Positions 1-11,238 of a stretch of DNA of 64,000 bases are shown here, in pieces. Numbering within the stretch: the first letter of the stretch is position 1; each line of letters opens with the position of its first letter. The notes under the pieces were generated by a model. It did no database searches. It saw nothing but the letters and a program-made list of their open reading frames with translations, and was not told where the DNA came from. The position numbers and the translations under genes were made by a program. Source of the DNA: Selaginella moellendorffii (taxonomy: Eukaryota; Streptophyta; Lycopodiopsida; Selaginellales; Selaginellaceae); contig NW_003314333.1 of assembly GCF_000143415.4 (NCBI RefSeq), forward strand, positions 1 to 64,000, given 5' to 3'.

Positions 1-134
1 AGTGCGCCACAGACATTTTTCCTCCAACGAAAATCGGGGAAGCCAAGGAAAAGGTTGCTGCGGAAGGTGTTGAAACTGCTGAAGGTGCTCGCGGGAGAAG
101 CTGCGGAAGCTGAGTGTAAAGCAACGAGCGAGGA

Positions 135-2201
135 TTGAGCGGAACTCCACAAACCGAACTGTCTGCCGAGGATTTGAAGGATTTGGCTGGAGGATGGGTT
201 GATCCTGATATTGCAGGCAAGAAGAAAGATGAAAGCGTGGAACGCTTGAAAGAATACGAGACTCTTGCAGCGGATACAATAAGTTTGCTCGACAGGCTTC
301 CCATGGAAGGTGCATTGGCAGAAAAGATTGAGAATCTCCTGAAGAAGTATTGCGAGATGACGGGAACTGTTCTTGAAGAGAAAGTGCGAGAGAAGTTCAT
401 GATGCGATCCAAAAGCATGATGAAGCGGGCTTCTGTTGCGCCAGACGGTGCAGGTCCCAAAGTATCGTTTATGGAAGGCAGGCACAGCGAAATGAGGAAG
501 AGCAGGAGGTCGAAAGGAAGCAAAGCAGGACTTCAGCTGAAATCTTACGTGCCTCTTGGATTTTCGAAGATGATGAAGATTTATAATCCGCCGAAAACTG
601 TGAAGTTCTTCAACGTTCGTCAAGTAAGTAACTTCTTTATTCTGCTTGATTTAGAAAAACTTGTTTGAATGTTCAGCTATCGAAGCTCATCGCCTCAGTC
701 CTCTTGAACAAGATTGTAGCGGATTCAGTTGATGATTCCTGCAACAATGAACGTCAAACTTGTTGCGAGTTCGTTTATGACTTCATGCTCAATCAGTATG
801 GACTGAAAGGTCTCAGCGAATCTGCAATCTTCGGCACCTTCAAAACTATCAAAAACGCTGATGGCGAACAAGGAAATAGAGAAGCATCATAAAGTAAGAC
901 CTTGTTTTTTTTTTGTTTTTTCCAATTTTTGTTGTGATTTTGTGTACTTACGACTCTGAAATTCCAACAGGTGAGGCTGTTCAGCCGGTTTGTTGGGATG
1001 GATGAAAACAACAACTACAGCGAACCGGATCTGTACCTCTACTTGAAGATTCTGCAGAAAGCATCAAGCAAAGTCGGAGTGCTTCTACCATCCGACCAAG
1101 ACGACGGTCTGTTTTATCTGAACGCGTCGCAGTACGCTTTCATTGCAGATGAGCCAAATCTAGTTTCCTACTTTGGAAATCAGGCCGCGGCATTGTCGTT
1201 TGTGGAGAAGTACGTTGCCAAAAACGCAGTGACCGAGCGTGCATCACCGGAGGTAAAACTAAACGATCAGTAACATTCTTGTGCTTACGGTTCTAAGATA
1301 TTGTGCGCAGATCAGGAAGCTTGTGAAAGAAAGTGAGGTTAGGAAAGTGGATTGGGATTTGCTTCTGGAGGCCATACTCGCTGTGTATCCCCATAAAATG
1401 GTACTGTTTTTGAAGTTTTTGTGATTTTTTATTTGAAGTCTCTAAACGAGTTGGTTGTTGATTCAGGACACAATTGCAGAAGAAAGAAGGAAGAGCATTC
1501 AAGTGAGCAAACCAGTTCCAAAAGACAAGGTAACAAACATCATGTTCTTACTTCTCAAGACGAGCGTGCGCGATTCTATGCATGCATGCAGGCAACGGAG
1601 CTGGAAAATCTGTTTATTGCTGGAGATGCAAATCAAGATGGAGTTTTGACGTTTAGCGAGTTTCGTGAGATTGTTACAACAGCTGATTCGTCAATCTCGG
1701 CACAGAGCGCAATCCGGATGTTCAGAGAGACGCTGCTGATGATGCCCGACGGAGGAGACAGTATCAGTCCTCAAGCTTTTGCTCAGATTGCTTACAACCA
1801 TGGCATCGATGCTCCTTCCAGCACTGTCTTTGATCTGCTCAAGAAAACATGGACACAGGTACGTTTGCTGGTTTTCTGTTTTCAGTTGAAAAACTCGGCA
1901 TGAAACAAACAAATAGGTGCAAGATGATATTGATCCGGAGAAAGTGAATGCGAACAAGGACGACTATGAATTCTCCAAAGAGGTTCTGCAGGATTTGATG
2001 CAGCAGAAAGTGGACGTGAACTCGACGGTGCAGACATTCAGGCAATTCGTGCTGCGATTCTGTGCACAGGACGAGGAAGAAGAACCGGCGGCTTCACAGG
2101 AGGATCAAGAGCACGATGAGATCGAATCCGAACTCAAACTTACACCGCTTCATGAGGAAACAAATGGGGAATCATCATTCCCCATGTCCCAATGGGACTA
2201 A
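135..2201 (+). CDS. EF-hand protein, seven visible exons, 5' partial, possibly broken
   Basis: Exons, with GT-AG introns of 53-77 bp: about 135-623, 677-893, 971-1252, 1311-1400, 1467-1529, 1592-1858 and 1917-2201. Every join keeps phase 0 except the 893/971 join. One canonical EF-hand loop (DANQDGVLTFSE) lies in exon 6 (about 1632-1667), so Ca2+ binding is likely. Exon 1 is charged and helical, with a basic patch (RKSRRSKGSK). Exon 2 has an FVYDFMLNQYGLKGL motif that recalls TSNAXIP1-like axonemal proteins; that is a weak impression, though motile sperm in lycophytes would suit it. No in-frame ATG opens exon 1, so the true start lies in an exon further 5'. Oddities: an in-frame TAA (890-892) just before the intron 2 donor (GT at 894), and a last exon that ends in LINE-derived sequence. 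Confidence 0.7.
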
Positions 2202-2430
2202 TACAAAAACTAGATGTGCCGTCCTCTCAAATGAGCTACTCTATGTGATCCTCTTGTGTCACAGCTGGACCTAGTACTGAAGTAGAAGTGGACGTGGTCA
2301 TTGCATTCGAATCACTTTGATGTCCAAGTCTCCCACTTGAGTTGAGTGTAGAATAGAGTCCGAGGGGAGGGGGGGTGTTGCTAGTGAATCTCACCATCTA
2401 CCATTCTGCCAAGGCATGGGAGCCACCTGG
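2170..2430 (-). mobile_element. LINE-A 3'-end fragment, minus strand
   Basis: Reverse complement of the 3' end of the LINE at 53.1-55.4 kb. The shared order is the tail (TAGTCCCATTGGGACATGG), the gagggcggcat motif, the GATCACGTAGAGTAG block and the GACCACGTCCACTTCTAC block. Much diverged, with small indels. Its outer end overlaps the last codons of the EF-hand gene and supplies that gene's stop. Confidence 0.75.
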
Positions 2431-2698
2431 ACTTCTGTATTAGTCCCATTGGGACATGGGGAATGTACATATATGTTTATCGATCTCGCCAGATAGCAGC
2501 AAGGACCTAGCAAAACCCTAATGTTGGATGAATTTTACAGAGACAGTCATGGAAGGCACCCAATACCATGGCTGTTGTGATCAAAGGTGCAGCTAGAGGT
2601 AGAAGAGTGCACAGAGGAGAGCGTGCAATCTCCCCGCACTTGCTACCATCGGCGAGGGCATCTGCCGTAAAATTTAGGGAAGAATTGTTCCCCTTTCT

Positions 2699-4353
2699 TT
2701 GTTTCTGCTGTGTACTCACTCTCTTTTTAGCAGCATGGAGAATAGCCACAAGGGAGTAATGGCATCCACACCCATCTATCTAAGCTCTCAAGGTCGTGGA
2801 GTGCGAGGTAGGTCGGGGTCCCACGAGGAGGGCTGTTACAAGGTTGGGGTCTTGGAACACGCACAGCAACAAGCCAAGATGGGAAAGGGCCCTCTGTATC
2901 AATGGCTAGGACACTGCTGCACAAGGCAGCAAGTAAGCCACACAAAGCAGCAGCTTAGCAGGATGAGAACCGTGAGATAGAAGTGGTGGACATGTCTAGG
3001 TTGGGGATGGCCAGGTCCTAGAAAAAGCTGGAAGTGTAAGCCGTGCTAGAGGTGAAGTTTCCACTGAGAGTGGAGGAGAGGACAAAGCTACCTGCCCTCA
3101 CCCACTTGCATGGTCACTAGTTGGAGTTTGTAAGCAACCAAAGAGAACGACTTGAGAGATGATCCATAGGGTTCAAATATAAAAGAAAAAGGCCGATGAA
3201 TAATAGTGCACCCCCTTTTCGAATTGGTTAAGGGTCTTGGGATAATTGGGTTTAGTGTCCTTAGGTTTGAATAGTACTAGGCTGGGTGACCTCTCAGGAA
3301 GTTCAAATTCAGGAGCTTACATTTGGTGTCAGCGAGGTTTTGGGTCCGACTCTGTTGGTTCACTAAGGGAATCACACCATATGTTAATTTACACTTGGCA
3401 GGTCCAGTTTGCTCTAGCTGGGCTTGACCCAAGGGGTAGGGTGTCAAAAGAGTAGAGCTCGAGAGAGAGCTATAGCTCTCAACTTCCATTCACAAGGGCA
3501 TGAACTTACAAGCAAGCATGGTGGATTGTAAGCAACCAAAAGAACGATTTGAGAAATGATCCATGGGGTTCAAATATAGAGGGAAAGGGCCCATGAATAA
3601 GAGTGCACCTCCTTTTCAATTGGTTAAGGGTCTTGGGATAATTGAGGTTAAACGTCTTTGAGTTTGAATAGTACTGAACTAGGTGACCTCTCGGGAAGTC
3701 CAAATTCAGGAGCTTATGGAGTGCAAGAGCTTCATAAGAGTCTTAGACTAGTCACAAGTCAAGAAGGCTTACAGGGAATCATCCCAAGCAACTTTGCAGT
3801 TGAGGGGATTCACAGGGATGGATGTCTCATAGAAGCACAAGAGCAGTGCACCAGGGTCAGGTCAGGAGTCACCACCAGAGCAGCAGCATGTGTAGCAGCA
3901 GCAGAGCTAGGGCGTAGGACATGAGAACTCAAGTCTACCCCACCCAAAACGACCAAGAACAGAGAGGAACAAGGCCCTAGCATGGACGCACTTCTTTCCT
4001 ATAGGATCAATATGGAGGCCTCACTAGAAGGTGAGTTCATAATCCCTTATGCAGAGACACAACCAAGCTAGGAGATCTCCAGGGAGACTAACTATTCAGT
4101 CGTGGCTCTAGGGCTGACTAAGGAACAGCCACTCTGAACACTAAAGTTTGCCTACAGATGCTTGTTGGAACTTATGAACAAGCCCAGAGCTTCACTCCCA
4201 TCTTCACCAGCTTATTCCTCAAGTGTGAGGCCCCGATCTAGCTCACAGCCCCCAGTGGCAAGGCTCTACACTGACTCGAGACAGGTTGGAGACAGCACAA
4301 ACTGTCTACACTTGCTCTCGCCAAAGTTCGCAGGTGGTGGTATAGTCTTCTAG
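2699..4353 (+). pseudogene. LINE-A ORF1 N-terminal part, broken and split by a TRIM
   Basis: The peptide beginning MENSHKGVMASTP (about 2735) matches MENSHRGITASTP of the minus-strand copy near 52.84 kb. After the TRIM the reading continues in 3723-4353 with RLVTSQEGLQGIIPS, INMEASLEGEF and LLELMNKPRAS, each paired with similar peptides at 51.97-52.45 kb. Stops at about 3922, 4071 and 4136 break the frame. ORF1 proteins of L1-type LINEs bind RNA; this one cannot be made intact. Confidence 0.65.
3129..3717 (+). mobile_element. TRIM element (short-LTR retrotransposon) inside LINE-A
   Basis: Two direct repeats of about 190 bp (3129-3321 and 3527-3717) begin TGTAAGCAACCAAA and end near GAGCTTA(CA). 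The 205-bp interior has no ORF. Directly after the first LTR, TTTGGTGTCAGCGAG resembles the primer site for initiator tRNA-Met (TGGTATCAGAGC). GGAGT flanks both sides as a target duplication, and the LINE copy at 52.4 kb is continuous at this point. Total 589 bp, which fits the TRIM class. Confidence 0.85.
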
Positions 4354-4443
4354 AACAGTGAGAGGTTCACGGAACAAGTGCATCGCAAGTCGACACAGCA
4401 TATACAGTAGGAAGTCTTACAACTAACTCACCAACTGGATGAC

Positions 4444-6050
4444 GTGGAAGACATGGGGAATGTCTCACTGTGGGATGCACATCGAGTAGCTCTGGGAATT
4501 CTAATAGAGAACCTCAAGACACGAAAGGACTGGGTAGTTGGCACACTCCCTGTTCACGGGAATGCATCAAGCTCATGCCCAGCTGATGGGAACCTCCTGC
4601 ACCACCCAGAGACTCCTGCAGATGAGGCTGGGCTCATCCCTAACCCAGTATACGCAAGAATGCAGGAGGCAGCACGTCAGGTGGACCTTGCACACCAGCA
4701 ACAAGTGAGGAAATCAGACCCGGAGTCTCTCACAGTTCCCCATGAGGGGCAGAAGGTGTTGCTCCCCTCTCCACTTCTGAGACTTGATGAGGCAGGGATG
4801 TTGGTCTGGGACCCTCACCACTTTGTGGAAAGGATCCAAAGGTCTCCACTTCCAATATGCAAAGAACTCCAATCAACTCTGCTGTCCATTATCAGAGAGC
4901 TGGACCTGAATCCTTTGGCAGAAGACCTCGTGTTGGGACCTACACTACGAGAAGCACAGGAATTAATCATGAAGGTAGTGGTCACAGCAAGCGGATCTGT
5001 TTGATGCATGGACTCAAGAGCAAGGTGGCAAGTTAGATGTCACACCAACTCCAATAGATGATGTGAGACTTGGAGAGCCAGAAACAAAGCTAGAGATGGA
5101 GCACTCACTAAATGAACAGTCAGATGGCACACTTCTATTCCAGGAATGGGATACCTTCAACAAGAGGAAGACCAAACATGAGAAGAAGAAAGTGAAGCGA
5201 GCAACATGGCAGAAGCTTAAAACTCTGGGACTTGCTAAGGAGAGCTTGTCTTGGACAAACACAGTTGAAGCCTTCCTTGAGGAGGAGCAGGCCCCCACTG
5301 ATAAGAGAGCAAGCACGCAGGAGGACCAATGCCAGGAGGTTGACACGTCTAAGCGAGTGGAAAAGGCCTAGTTGAGAGCAGGGAAGACTCGGGGCCGCGG
5401 AAAGGTGGCAGAAGCACTACACTCCTTGGACGGGAATAGTGATGACAACAAGAAGAATGCCTCCCATAATATGAATGGGGAAACACTTGGACATGCAGAA
5501 GTGCCCAAGGTGGCAGCAGTAGGAGAAGGTGAAAGCGACTTGGTCCATGTTGACACAAGAGGAAAGGCTATCCCTGTTAAGCTGGCCAAGTTTATGCAAA
5601 GAGCAGTGGTAGAGAAGGAAGAAGAACTCCATAAAAAGGCACTAATTGCAGTTTTGAGAGGGAAGTTCCCAACAGGTTGCATGGCTAACAATTGGATCAA
5701 TGCAACGCTGGGACAAGGGATCCTCATGAAGAAGATGCTGCTACACAGGAATGGCTGTTACACAGTTGTCTTTGAGTCAGAAGAGACACAATCTCAAGCA
5801 GAGGCCATGTATGGCATCATTGACGAGAATTGGGTAGTGTCATTGCACCCATGGATCCTGAGGTTCACGGCAAAGGACCAGGCACATCTCAGGGGTGGGA
5901 GCTTTCCAGTGAACATCGCACTGTGGGACCCATGGAAATGTGGATCACAATGGTGATCCAGGAGCTGGTTGAAGGGAGTATCGGCCAGATAGTGGCTGGT
6001 CTTGAAACTGTACAAGCAGAGGGTGTCCTTGGCCCCATCTGACTCAAAGT
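4444..6050 (+). pseudogene. LINE-A ORF1 middle and C-terminal part, broken
   Basis: Three open stretches (4444-5004, 5063-5371, 5372-5956) read as one degraded ORF1. The last holds a compact domain, PVKLAKFMQRAVVEKEEELH followed by a hydrophobic GCYTVVFESEE strand and a HPWILRF motif. Its arrangement recalls the DUF4283-type ORF1 domain of plant LINEs and the ORF1 of the LINE at 45.5 kb. Separated by a stop at 5002, frame changes near 5060 and a stop near 5369. Confidence 0.6.
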
Positions 6051-6370
6051 TTTTGTGTCAGCCTCAGCTGAAATCCTGGCAAAAATTGCAGTGCTAGGCA
6101 AGTATATCAGGATCCAAATGGAGTCCCACTGAGGCGGGAGACTGGCTGATGTGCTGTGGGAGCACAGCCTTCCTAGAGGTCATTACCATTGGCGACTACC
6201 AAACACACATGGAGAGTGCCATCACTGAGTGGATAGGCTTTGCAAAATACACTGTCCAAGGCTTCTCCTGGACAAAGTATAGGGGGGAGATGACTGTGGT
6301 GTGGACCATCTCCATAGAATGGAGGGCAAGACCCTGCAACACCTCACTTTCTTGTAAGTAGGTGGCTCCA

Positions 6371-7165
6371 TGACAACACTCACAATCGTCACTTGGAACT
6401 GTTGAGGACTCAGCTGGACCAGCAATTGACTCAACAAAAGGGCACAGCTCAAGTACCACATCCATGAGATCAGCTTAGAAGGAGCCATCAGCATCCTGTA
6501 TCTGCAAGAGCACAAAATGACCGAGGCCTCAGACTACACCTTTGGTATGAGGGGATGGCTTTGGTGGAACCTGGCCACGCAAGCAGTGCCCAGATCAGGA
6601 GGTGGCACAGCAGTGATAGTCTCAACCAAATGGTCTGCTCAAGTATGAAACCACATTGTCCTGGTTCCAGGAAAGGCTTAGCTGCTTGTCCTTCATCTCC
6701 ACTTCGGAAGGGGGGATAATTAATGTCTATGCACCAACTAGGAAAGAAAGACATGCAGAATTCTAGTTGAGCATGTTGCAATCTACCCAAGGGCAAGCAG
6801 ATGAATGGCTAGTCCTAGGAGACTTCAACATGGTTGAGGACATCTGCGATCGTAAAGGAATGTAGGAAACAATTCAACTACGCAAGCGGGAGCAGCGAAG
6901 TCAGCTCATGGACACACTAGGGATCATGGACCTCCAACATGCAATGGGGTTCACACCTCATGCTCACCCCTTTATGAGGCGGCAGACAATGACCTCCCAG
7001 TCGAGACTGGACCAGATTTATGCCTCAACTCGCATATGGCAGGATGGTGGAAGCCTTAAAATGTGGCTCAGTTTCACCTCCTTCTCAGATCACGACCCCC
7101 TCCGCTGTGTGATCAAGCTTCAAAGGAACAAAGGGACAGCAGTCCAGCATTCAATCACGAGAGAC
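6371..7165 (+). pseudogene. LINE-A AP-type endonuclease domain, broken
   Basis: Reads TIVTWNC-stop-GLS (the WNxxGL start of LINE endonucleases), then LYLQEHKM, WLVLGDFNMVED (catalytic GDFN) near 6810-6840, SRLDQIYAS near 7000 and SDHDPLRC near 7087 (catalytic SDH). This is the EEP nuclease order of ORF2, which nicks target DNA. Stops at about 6400, 6645 and 6765 inactivate it. The stop at 6765 sits where the 39.9 kb LINE has Trp. Confidence 0.75.
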
Positions 7166-7251
7166 TCGGTGACGATCAGGCTAATACATGACACCCTCGT
7201 GCAAGACAAGATGGGACTGATCCCAATGCTCCTGTCTTGCTCCCAAAACAA

Positions 7252-8011
7252 TCCTCCTCATGAATGCTAGGATGATCCTGAGCATGAACACTGCCAAGGC
7301 AGTCGGGATCCTCTGGAAAAACTTCACAAGCTTTGACGATCTCGCTTGATGTTCTTCACGGTGCTCTTCATGATCATCGTGATGACGATCACCTTCACTG
7401 TTTGTCATGAAGTACTTGTAGCCCTCACCGGATACATTCACCAGCATGATGAATGCAAAGCAAATCACTGTGAGGAGAATTCCATCCAAGCCCAGCTGTG
7501 GTCGATCACCCATTGCCTTGTCCCTAGAGAGATTTTGATCCTTCATCATGTACTTGACAGCCTTGACCACGAAAGAGAGCCCATCACAAGCTGGATGCCA
7601 CGAACCACTGGCAATGGCATGATCCAAGCCACGACCCGTGATCAAGCCCGTGACTCCAAGCACAAACACGATCGCAGACACAATGATCCCCGCAGCCATG
7701 ATCTCATCCACACGGAGATGCTTGGATTCGGTGAAGGCCACCACTGTGATGGATTTTGTGGGCTGGACAGGCATTGGCACGCCAAAGAGCACACTAGTGA
7801 GAATGTTGTAGATGCCTGTGGTGATGAGAGACGTACCAAGATCCATGCCATTGATGAGAGCTAGAGCCATGACGATCGGGATGAATGTGCCCAGGTCGCC
7901 CAGCGAGCTGCTGAGCTCCTTCCATGGTCGCCTGCACTGGAGATTGCCGCGCAGCCCTGTGCCATCACTGGGAGAATCCACCACTCCTCCCCCTCGCGCC
8001 TCTTCCTCCAT
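7252..8011 (-). pseudogene. MOT1-type molybdate transporter, N-terminal part, truncated
   Basis: Read on the minus strand from ATG at 8011. It shows the MOT1 signatures LGDLGTFIPIVMALAL, TGIYNILTSVLFGVP, VPMPVQPTKSI and DEIMAAGIIVSA. In this membrane transporter family these form the first helices and the substrate-binding loop. A deletion removes the SVVRGIQL-like helix, leaving GLDHAIASGSWHPACDGLSF. A His/Asp/Glu-rich loop (HHDDHEEHREEH) follows, then a frame running into unrelated LINE sequence near 7250. Only about 250 of the usual 450 residues remain. The second copy at 25.5-26.8 kb retains the C-terminal part. Confidence 0.8.
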
Positions 8012-8272
8012 GACTGACCTCCAAGAACCCTAAATTTTTATAGTCCAAAAGCTGGCTACCAAGAGACCATTGGAAATGAGCAAAGAATTTTCTCTTTAAT
8101 CATACATGATAATCTGTCAAAGAATACCCTCTTTAATCACGAGGACACAGAATCTACACCCACACTAGTTTCAAACAAAATTACTGCTATTTGCTAGTAG
8201 AATTCCTAGAATCTACACTTAAAGCTTGTTCTAGCACAACACCATGAGATCTTTGTCCTCAATTTCTAGACT

Positions 8273-8700
8273 TTGCTCCCAGCAAGCACATCCAATCCAC
8301 TGAAACTGGCTTATAAGGCATGCTCCTCACAAGTTCCTCGGCCTCTTCCATACACCCAGCTCACCCCAAGCAATCCACCATGCAGCAGTAACCTTGCCTC
8401 AATCCTTGGTAGTGGCAAGATGCCCTTCTTGGGCGTGTGCCAAGAACATAATGACCCACAAGTGGCAATCACATCGCTCCATGGAGTCAAACACTGGTTG
8501 TGTGCGCTGGATCTTGCCCAGCTTGCCATACCAAATGATGACGAGATTGGAGAGGTAGCAGCAATTGCCAGGCAGCATTTTCTTCTGGGCGATCTCAATC
8601 CAGGAATGGGCATCAATTGCCTGCAAGGAATTGGTCACGGAAGTGATGAGATCCACACACTCGGACTTGGACAGCATCAGTTTCACTCGACACCAAAGCT
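8273..8700 (-). pseudogene. PPR protein fragment, copy 1
   Basis: Minus-strand peptides KLGKIQRTQPVFDSMERCDCHLW and, in another frame, the sequence equivalent to CMVDCLGRAGCVEEAEELV of copy 2 are pentatricopeptide repeat motifs. Such proteins bind organellar RNA. Only about two repeats remain of the usual ten or more, and frames change between them, so this is a fragment. It lies upstream of the MOT1 copy, as in the duplicate at 27.05-27.5 kb. Confidence 0.65.
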
Positions 8701-8929
8701 AGCCTCTCACGAGATTAGAGAGAAGGGAGAGATTAGGGAAATTCTTGATGGCATCCTTCCAAGGTAGCACTTCCAGGATCCCCTAGCTTGGTTTGTTCAT
8801 TCTAGTGAGTCAATGCATTGCAAAGAGCTTTTCTTAGCTGCCTTCAAACAGTTTCCTTAGGCACTATTCCATCTATGTTCTGTCCAACTGCGATCTTTAG
8901 TCTTAATCATTCCATGGCAAAGTCTCTCC

Positions 8930-9250
8930 ATGGCACTCATCCAAAATGCTAAGGCCTTCAGGGATGGACAAAAGGCTATGATGGGGATAGATCACACCCG
9001 GTATTCAAGTCATGGGAACAGTATTTTACACATTGTGGCCATTCAAGGTACATTTGTGCTGTTTCATTTTCAATCACTTAGGTTTGGACAAGTGAAAGAC
9101 CTAGTCAACGTGTCTCTGGATTCTATTGCAGACATGAGGAAACTAGAAGAGGATCAAAAGATGTATGCATGCAGAATGTTTGGATGGGTTAAGAACACAG
9201 CAATGTGCAAGTATTTGAAGCCAAAGCTTAGTGTGAAAAAGAGTAAGTAA
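8930..9250 (+). other. Small unrecognised ORF, 106 codons
   Basis: Open from ATG 8930 to TAA 9248. The peptide is not repetitive (KAFRDGQKAMMGIDHTRYSS, then a basic C-terminus KPKLSVKKSK). I recognise no family. The flanks (8871-8929 and 9251-9800) are AT-rich with poly-T stretches and show nothing else, so this may be a chance ORF or a degraded exon. Confidence 0.25.
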
Positions 9251-10050
9251 AACTTCATAGTTTGTTCTGTCCACAATCAATTTGAGAATTTTTCTGGACT
9301 ATAGAAGCAAAGCATTTGCCTATATATCTGTGTGTGTGTAGGCTATGATGCCATATACTAATATTAGCATTGTGGGATTTTAGTAGGTGTCAGATTAATT
9401 TCAATCTGGACCATTCACTCCTGTATATAAACTAAGGTTTTTGGGTTAATTGATATTCATATTTTTTGTATTCCCTTTCTATATTCCATGCACTTACGTT
9501 GATGGATGTGAAGGGCACCTTTGATTACCCCTGAAGAATGTTTGAATTTGGGATTTTGGTTTAGATCTAGTTTTTTCCATTTCCTTTCTTTTGTTTTTTC
9601 CTTTCAAGATTTTGGTTTAGATCTAGCTTTTGTATTGTCTAAATCTTCCTTTTCTTCTAGCTTTTCTTTATTTCTCTGTTTTACTCTTTCCTTTCAATTC
9701 ATCTTTATAATAGAGCAATAGTCTCCTCCTCCTTTGACTCTAGAGTAGTAGTTGGTGCAATTGCTTGGTGCTATGTGCTTGCAATTGCACAACCAAACTT
9801 AGTTGATGGCTGCATTCATGGCATATGGTATAGCTCCTCTTGCCCAATTTTTGTGTTCGGCTGGAGTTCTTTCGTGGGAATCTTAAAGATGATGTATACC
9901 ATTAGTTTGATCACTTCACGGTGATTATCACATATCATTCTTGGGATGATGCTTGACATTAGCGTGAGTTTCTTATATGTCTCCAAGGGATGGCACTGCA
10001 ATGGTACAATGGTTTGAGTGCAGCCACTCGTGGGGATTGGAGTGTTCTCT

Positions 10051-10068
10051 AAACCCTAAACCCTAAAC
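10051..10068. repeat. Short telomere-type tract (two CCCTAAA units)
   Basis: ctaaaccctaaaccctaaacc followed by a degenerate cgtaaacc. Too short to be an old telomere on its own; such telo boxes are common in plant DNA. It interrupts the gag remnant between 10015 and 10085. Confidence 0.6.
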
Positions 10069-11044
10069 CGTAAACCGGATGTTTTCAAACGTGCATTCGG
10101 ACATGTTAATAATTGTGATGACACCTTCTAACAGTTGCATCATCTCCATCACGGGCCATCTGAGTCGGTAATGCAATTTGGTGTTTATTTCCGAAGCCTC
10201 TTTCTTTGTGTGGAACTAGATATGTCAGAGAGGATCAAGTTAGGAATGTTGTAGCTAACACTTTGTCAAGATCTTGTCAGACTTGTGTATGTGCTTACTC
10301 TAGCTAATCTTGACAATGCTCTTTTCTTGGCACAATGTTATGACACGTCGCCTCTTCCATTTCTCGCTACACGTCCTTGAGCTCCACTTTTTATGGGTGA
10401 TGGTTTTGTTCCAATGGAGGTTGATGCTGGTGCTACTCGAGTCCAAGGACAAAGGCGAGGATGTGGTCATAATTGTGATGTTCACTATTGGGCATATGAT
10501 GAAGTTGGTCACACTTATCGGCATTGTCAATGTTTTCCAGATTGGCAGCCTCCATTTCCTGGGTGGAGACCTTGGCGTCAATAATGTCCTATTGGTGCTA
10601 CTGCAGTGAAAAGTTTGGACACCGAGATGCATTTGGGAAATGAGGAGTCGCACAAGTAATGGAGGGACCTTGCGCAAACAAGTCAATGACCCCTCCATCT
10701 TTCTTTTGGGAGTATCATAAAAGGGTTCATTCGGCACCAATTCATCCAGTGTTTACTTTTTAAGCTTGTTTTTATAACAAGAGGTCTTCTATTATTCTCT
10801 CCGTATTGGTTGATATAGATTCGAGTTTATCTTCTATTGCTCAACTTATTACCATACATTGCTATCTACACTTGCATCTTGCAACAAAGCCAATTTTCAT
10901 TCTTTATGGCAATGGCCATACACATGCATGTGCATGGGATGAGGTGGACTTAATTGTGCATGTGGGCGATTTTGAGCTTGGGTTGTAGTCATTGTGGGTA
11001 GTGCTGAGTCAAGCTTTTGACTTCATCCTTAGTATGGAATGGTT

Positions 11045-11238
11045 TATAAGCAACCAAAGAGAACGACTTGAGAAACGATCCATGGGGTTCAAATATAGAG
11101 GGAAAAGGCCCATGAACAAGAATACACCCCCTTTTTCAATCGATTAAGGATCTTGGGATACTTGGGGTTAAGCGTCCTTGGGTTTGAATAATACTGGGCT
11201 GGGTGACCTCTCGGGAAGTCCAAATTCAAGAGCTTACA
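11045..11238 (+). mobile_element. Solo LTR of the TRIM family
   Basis: 194 bp, TATAAGCAACCAAAGAG at the left and GAGCTTACA at the right, matching the LTRs of the 3129-3717 element throughout. A five-base duplication (atggt, or tggtt in the shifted register) flanks it. No internal region, so this is an LTR-LTR recombination product inserted in the gypsy relic. Confidence 0.85.

Larger units (their letters stand above)
2438..7250 (+). mobile_element. Decayed LINE-A copy (5' end, ORF1 and endonuclease), 3' part missing
   Basis: Starts with the family 5' motif (ATTGGGACATGGGGAATGTA, then gatctcgccagat), which also occurs reverse-complemented near 53.09-53.13 kb. The leader and ORF1 start match the minus-strand copy at 51.97-53.07 kb almost block for block. 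ORF1 pieces run to about 6050 and an AP-type endonuclease from about 6371 to 7165. No reverse transcriptase remains: the element is cut at about 7250, where the MOT1/PPR duplication begins. A TRIM splits it at 3129-3717. Many stops and frameshifts. Confidence 0.8.
7252..8870. repeat. Segmental duplication, copy 1 (partner 26100-27663)
   Basis: From ctcctcatgaatgc (7255) to TTTCCTTAGGCACTAT (near 8865) this stretch aligns along its whole length, same orientation, with 26100-27663. The MOT1 and PPR fragments and the 260 bp between them are all included. Many substitutions are transitions, and copy 2 has small deletions such as the MOT1 start region. Confidence 0.9.

Noticed and set aside
7346-7864. 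Plus-strand 172-codon ORF rich in His and Asp
   Set aside because: Antisense shadow of the MOT1 relic.
8273-8767. Plus-strand 164-codon ORF
   Set aside because: Antisense of the PPR fragment, whose minus-strand motifs are recognisable.
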